This document shows, piece by piece, positions 60,487 to 64,000 of a stretch of 64,000 bases of DNA; within the stretch, counting starts at the first letter, position 1, and each line of letters begins with the position of its first letter. The translations under genes and the position numbers were made by a program. The notes beneath the pieces are model-generated. The model saw only the letters and a list, made by a program, of their open reading frames with translations. It was not told where the DNA came from and ran no database searches. The stretch is from Eucalyptus grandis (Eukaryota > Streptophyta > Magnoliopsida > Myrtales > Myrtaceae): the NCBI RefSeq assembly GCF_016545825.1, contig NC_052616.1, positions 6,882,001 through 6,946,000 on the forward strand, read 5' to 3'.

Positions 60487-60795
60487 CATTCTAACTAGTA
60501 ATAATTCACACAAACCAGGTCTTCTTCCCAGCTTCAATGCCCAAAAGGAAATGGTTCCAATAATACAATCAAGCTCTCTTTGAGTAAGTGAATGAAAAGC
60601 TTTTTACTGGAAATGAGTAAAAACATCCATAGATACTGTGAGAATACTTGCAGCAATAGCTACATACCACTGTGCGAACACGAGCTGGCTAATGGTGTTA
60701 CAAAAGCAAGAAAGATAGTGATGCTTCCTGAAATTGCCAAGCTCGAAAAACCGAAAATCCAAATTTGTGGGTTTACAGGAAAAATCTTGTTCATT
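60487..60795. other. Short spacer between SIRE-like element and HMGS
   Basis: About 310 bp holding the 3' UTR side of the HMGS gene. An 86-codon plus-strand ORF (60,592-60,852) runs antisense to the HMGS end and is not supported. Confidence 0.45.
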
Positions 60796-63700
60796 TCAGT
60801 GACCAGCCGAACTTTTGTCACAATTACCATCCTTGGCTTTCCTGGCGTATAATATCCTGTAAATGGAGTCTACTTCAGTGAGATAGTATGTACCAGGAGA
60901 TAGGAGACTACAGTCCTTGCTCATCGCAAAGTCCTTAACCCATATATATGCTCCACAAGCTTCCTGGTCTCGACATATTTTTCAGGAGCGAACTGTAATA
61001 AAGCATGTATTATCACTAGTCTATCATCCACCTAATATGTGATAAGATGACAGCTTGCTCTAGGTTTTTTTCATCGCAATTTTGATGATTAGATTTTATT
61101 GTCCTCAGACTTTAGTATTCAAGATGCAGAAGCAATACAGTCGAGCGAGCTGAAAATTACAAAAGCGATGGGTGATCAGAGGAGGACATTTACAGAAACG
61201 TCTTAACTGCTGCTGCATATATATGCTCAAATAGTGGGTTTAAGCACATGTAGCATGAGATTTCTCCCAATAAAAATTATGCGTATTGTTGGAGTATGAG
61301 AAATACCTCATGCCTTGACTTCAACTTCTTCTCGACGTCCATAACAGCTGCCATGTTAGAGAGGCTGAAGGGATTTTGACCATCGCGAAATTGCAATGAG
61401 AACATTGTAGAAGCTAAACCACTTCCATTTGAGAACAGTATGACGCGTTTGCCTCCCTACGAAATTGAAGAACATAAACATGAGATGCAAGATCCGGATG
61501 TTAGGCGCAAGAACCAATCAGTAAAATATGTCCAAAAACTTTTACCGGTGTAGCATGCGTGTTGTGAATAAGAGAAGCAAATGCGGCATAGAGAGATGGA
61601 GTGTATGTATTGCCAATTTGTTTTGGTACCAAAGTGCTTGATTGCACTTTTTCATCATGCAAGGGCTTTGCAACTTGTAGGGATACCTAAAATGAGGGGT
61701 AAAACAGCACTATGAGCCACAAAGTTTCATCCTTCTATTGGATTTAGATGAAGGCTTTAGAATGACCTCCTGAAGATCACAGCTTGAATAGTTTCATCAC
61801 CAGATAAGCTTGAAAAAGGTGCCAGCTTTTCTTTGGAAAGTTCATCTACAGAGCTGCCCGTCAAATGGAAGTAAAATTGATCATTGAGTAAAAGTATATA
61901 TGTTACCAAAGTTTTTTTAAAGCTGTAAAGTGGGAAGAACATAAAACCTGGCATTCCTCAAGTAGTCATTGAATACTAAACGAGCAAAGCTTTTCTGTAC
62001 AAACTGCAGTGGGTAGTATGTACTGGACTTAATGAAGTTGAAGCATACTGAAATTAGTTATTGCTTGAAAGTTGAGATGAGGCAAAAATGGCACCTTGTT
62101 ATAAGGAGAGTGGAAAATGAAGTAGGCGGCATCAGAAATCAAGAATTGTTTTGCTTCTAACGTCTCAAATCTATGGAAAGCCAAAGCACAATAAAATAGA
62201 AAGCATGTAAGATTCTATAAAACAATAGAGAGGAAAAGGCATCTAGCATATTGGTAGCAACTTACTTGTGACAAAAATGTTTATAGCAGGAGTCAAGAGC
62301 CATCGAATAGCATGTTTCTGATAGCTTCCCAAAAAGTATCTATAGATACATCTAAGAAACAGGGTAAGCAGATGGATATCGCAGAGAACTAGGACTAATC
62401 AGAGCACAATATTGTAGGAAGGATCCATCTAGTCTCTACCACATACTCCGTAATGAAAAAAGCCAGTGGATATGTTTTTGTGGTCAGCAATCAATAGATA
62501 TCAGGTTTACATCAAGAGAACAGCATTCGACTTCATCAAGAAGGTTTGAGGTACTTGGTTTGACTTAAATATACTTGCTTAATAATGCAACCGATTCTGT
62601 TCCAGAAGGTTTCTGATAACACTAACTACGACAACTTGCTCTGCTAAATTATACGTCGTAAGGGCCTTGATTGCTCAAAAACCGCTAGCATCACATGCAT
62701 TATCTTAACTATATTTCCAAATATTTTCAACTAATCTATAGAAATAATTTTCTGTCTTGGCCAAACCTAATACTTAGAATTATTTTGCAATTGCACTGAG
62801 GGACTCGAATGTATCTGTTGATTCCTGAACTTAAAGATTTCATCATGTTTGCTTACTCAACCCAAAATCTTTTCGACAGATTTATTGTCATCACAGATCC
62901 CTTTGAACAACAGATCACCCTTCCTCATCCTACAAAATGTATATTATTCAATCATTTTGCTCAAGGACTTTACTGCTTCCCAAATTTTATTACATAAGAA
63001 GCTAAAGTCAAATTAAATCAAAGGTGAGAGATCAAAGACACTTCCTTACATATTCTCTGTTCTTTATAACTGTTCAAATTCTTTATTCAGAAAACTGTCA
63101 AGGTGCATTTTACCATCTTCAGAAAGTTTGAATTTATCAAGATGAATATGACAGAAATAGCACCAAAAGAAAATCCCTTCATTCAATTTGCTGCAATATT
63201 CTCGGCGACATCTATCAACTACATTCAGTAATTATCTGCTATACTTGCCATAAAGTGCTTATTTACGGCCCCACATTTAGATGCAGAAAAGAATTAATAA
63301 GAGAAGTGATGAACCAAGGGAGACATCATTTGACCAATTAAGAATGTAATGTACAGGGGCATTTACCGCATATTCACTCGCAAAATTGGGCTTGTAAAAG
63401 TCATAGGCATGAGACATGTGACTCACCCTGGATCTGCTTTCAAGAATAATCGGTGCATCAGGACCTATAAGCATTGCAATGGCAGCTGCTCCTCCTGGAG
63501 GACGAACTGGTCCTTCAGGATATACCTGAATAAGGAAATCTCCCGCAATTATGGGTGCTCCAGCAAACAAATTATATGTGATACGATCTAAGACACTATG
63601 ACAGACCTCTTGGTGCAACCGAAAAGGTGCTTTCAAACTGATATACCTCACTTTCGTTTACCACAAAAAATAAGGGAAAAAAGCAAATTGACAAATTATA

Positions 63701-64000
63701 TGGGGTATGGATTTACAAAAACACACATTCAGCATGAGTAGCTATGAAGATAGATATTCATACACATGTAGGCTCACACAAACATATACGTTTGCCCTTT
63801 GGCCAAGGAATTAGAGATAACTTGAGGTAACAGTCAAATACTACTAAGAATCCATACCGCACCATCAGTGCATACAACAAGCCCATAGCGTCCATCCCGT
63901 GTACTACTCTCCACCCAGTTGACACAGTTGAACAAAGCTGCAGTTCCCCCATAGCATGCATTAGTTGAATCAATGCCTTCGACATCAGTATTTCCACTTG
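60796..64000 (-). CDS. Hydroxymethylglutaryl-CoA synthase, 3' part, two frameshifts
   Basis: Condenses acetyl-CoA with acetoacetyl-CoA to HMG-CoA in the cytosolic mevalonate pathway. The 5' exons lie beyond the window. Visible exons: 63,858->64,000, 63,367-63,525, 62,266-62,339, 62,095-62,170, 61,948-62,003, 61,767-61,853, 61,546-61,686, 61,307-61,456 and 60,796-60,992. The active-site cysteine region [20 protein letters not shown] and the catalytic-His motif FHSPYNK are intact, with [16 protein letters not shown] and [11 protein letters not shown]. The usual VVDG before KLS reads ILFG. In exon 61,767-61,853 one base is missing near 61,791, so the splice phase fails unless a GTGATC donor 12 bp upstream is used. 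In the last exon one base is missing near 60,927, giving TGA at 60,921-60,923. The lost tail remains readable to 60,796. It is either a recent pseudogene, a truncated isoform, or assembly error. Confidence 0.85.

Noticed and set aside
1..64000. CRISPR arrays, operons or bacterial genes
   Set aside because: The window has plant genes with introns and plant transposable elements. The tandem repeats are degenerate and lack spacer-repeat structure.
1..64000. tRNA, rRNA or snRNA genes
   Set aside because: No cloverleaf with A and B boxes or rRNA segment was recognised by eye. A covariance-model search would be needed to exclude small ones.

Overview
The window is nuclear DNA from a flowering plant. 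Genes have GT-AG introns and belong to plant families: alpha-expansin, STAY-GREEN, a SOC1/AGL42-type MADS box, a plant bHLH, an L-type lectin receptor kinase and HMG-CoA synthase. Between them lie AT-rich spacers packed with plant transposable elements. The gene structures suggest a eudicot. I considered Myrtaceae because of the foldback repeats, but that is only an impression. Exons were assembled by eye from splice signals, reading phase and family similarity.

Layout. 1-7.4 kb: no gene; foldback elements with GC-rich tandem cores, a small MITE and a local duplication. 7.5-8.9 kb (+): three-exon bHLH transcription factor. 10-16.7 kb: more inverted-repeat elements and a badly decayed endogenous caulimovirus. 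17.9-19.2 kb (+): three-exon alpha-expansin. 20.0-21.6 kb (-): four-exon STAY-GREEN magnesium dechelatase, convergent with the expansin. 22.5-24.0 kb: non-autonomous hAT-like element with a perfect 8-bp target duplication, followed by a foldback element. 27.0-32.3 kb (-): seven-exon MADS-box gene with a 3.5-kb first intron. 34.1-38.5 kb (+): decayed Ty1/copia element with both LTRs. 41.7-44.8 kb (-): five-exon, 821-residue conserved plant protein, probably helical-repeat. 49.2-51.2 kb (+): single-exon lectin receptor kinase whose kinase domain has lost catalytic motifs. About 52-60.5 kb (-): old SIRE-like copia element with an extra env-like ORF, into which a 951-bp solo LTR has inserted. 60.8-64.0 kb (-): 3' part of an HMG-CoA synthase gene running off the right edge, with two apparent single-base deletions.

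The genes do not form a pathway. They are single-copy plant genes for growth (expansin), chlorophyll breakdown (SGR), flowering or meristem control (MADS), transcription (bHLH), surface perception (lectin receptor) and isoprenoid synthesis (HMGS), separated by repeats. I found no wholly new system. The most notable items are the nested LTR insertion, the hAT-like element with an array of TAACGT/ACGTTA inverted repeats, the predicted pseudokinase, the two HMGS frameshifts and the recurring GC-core foldback family.
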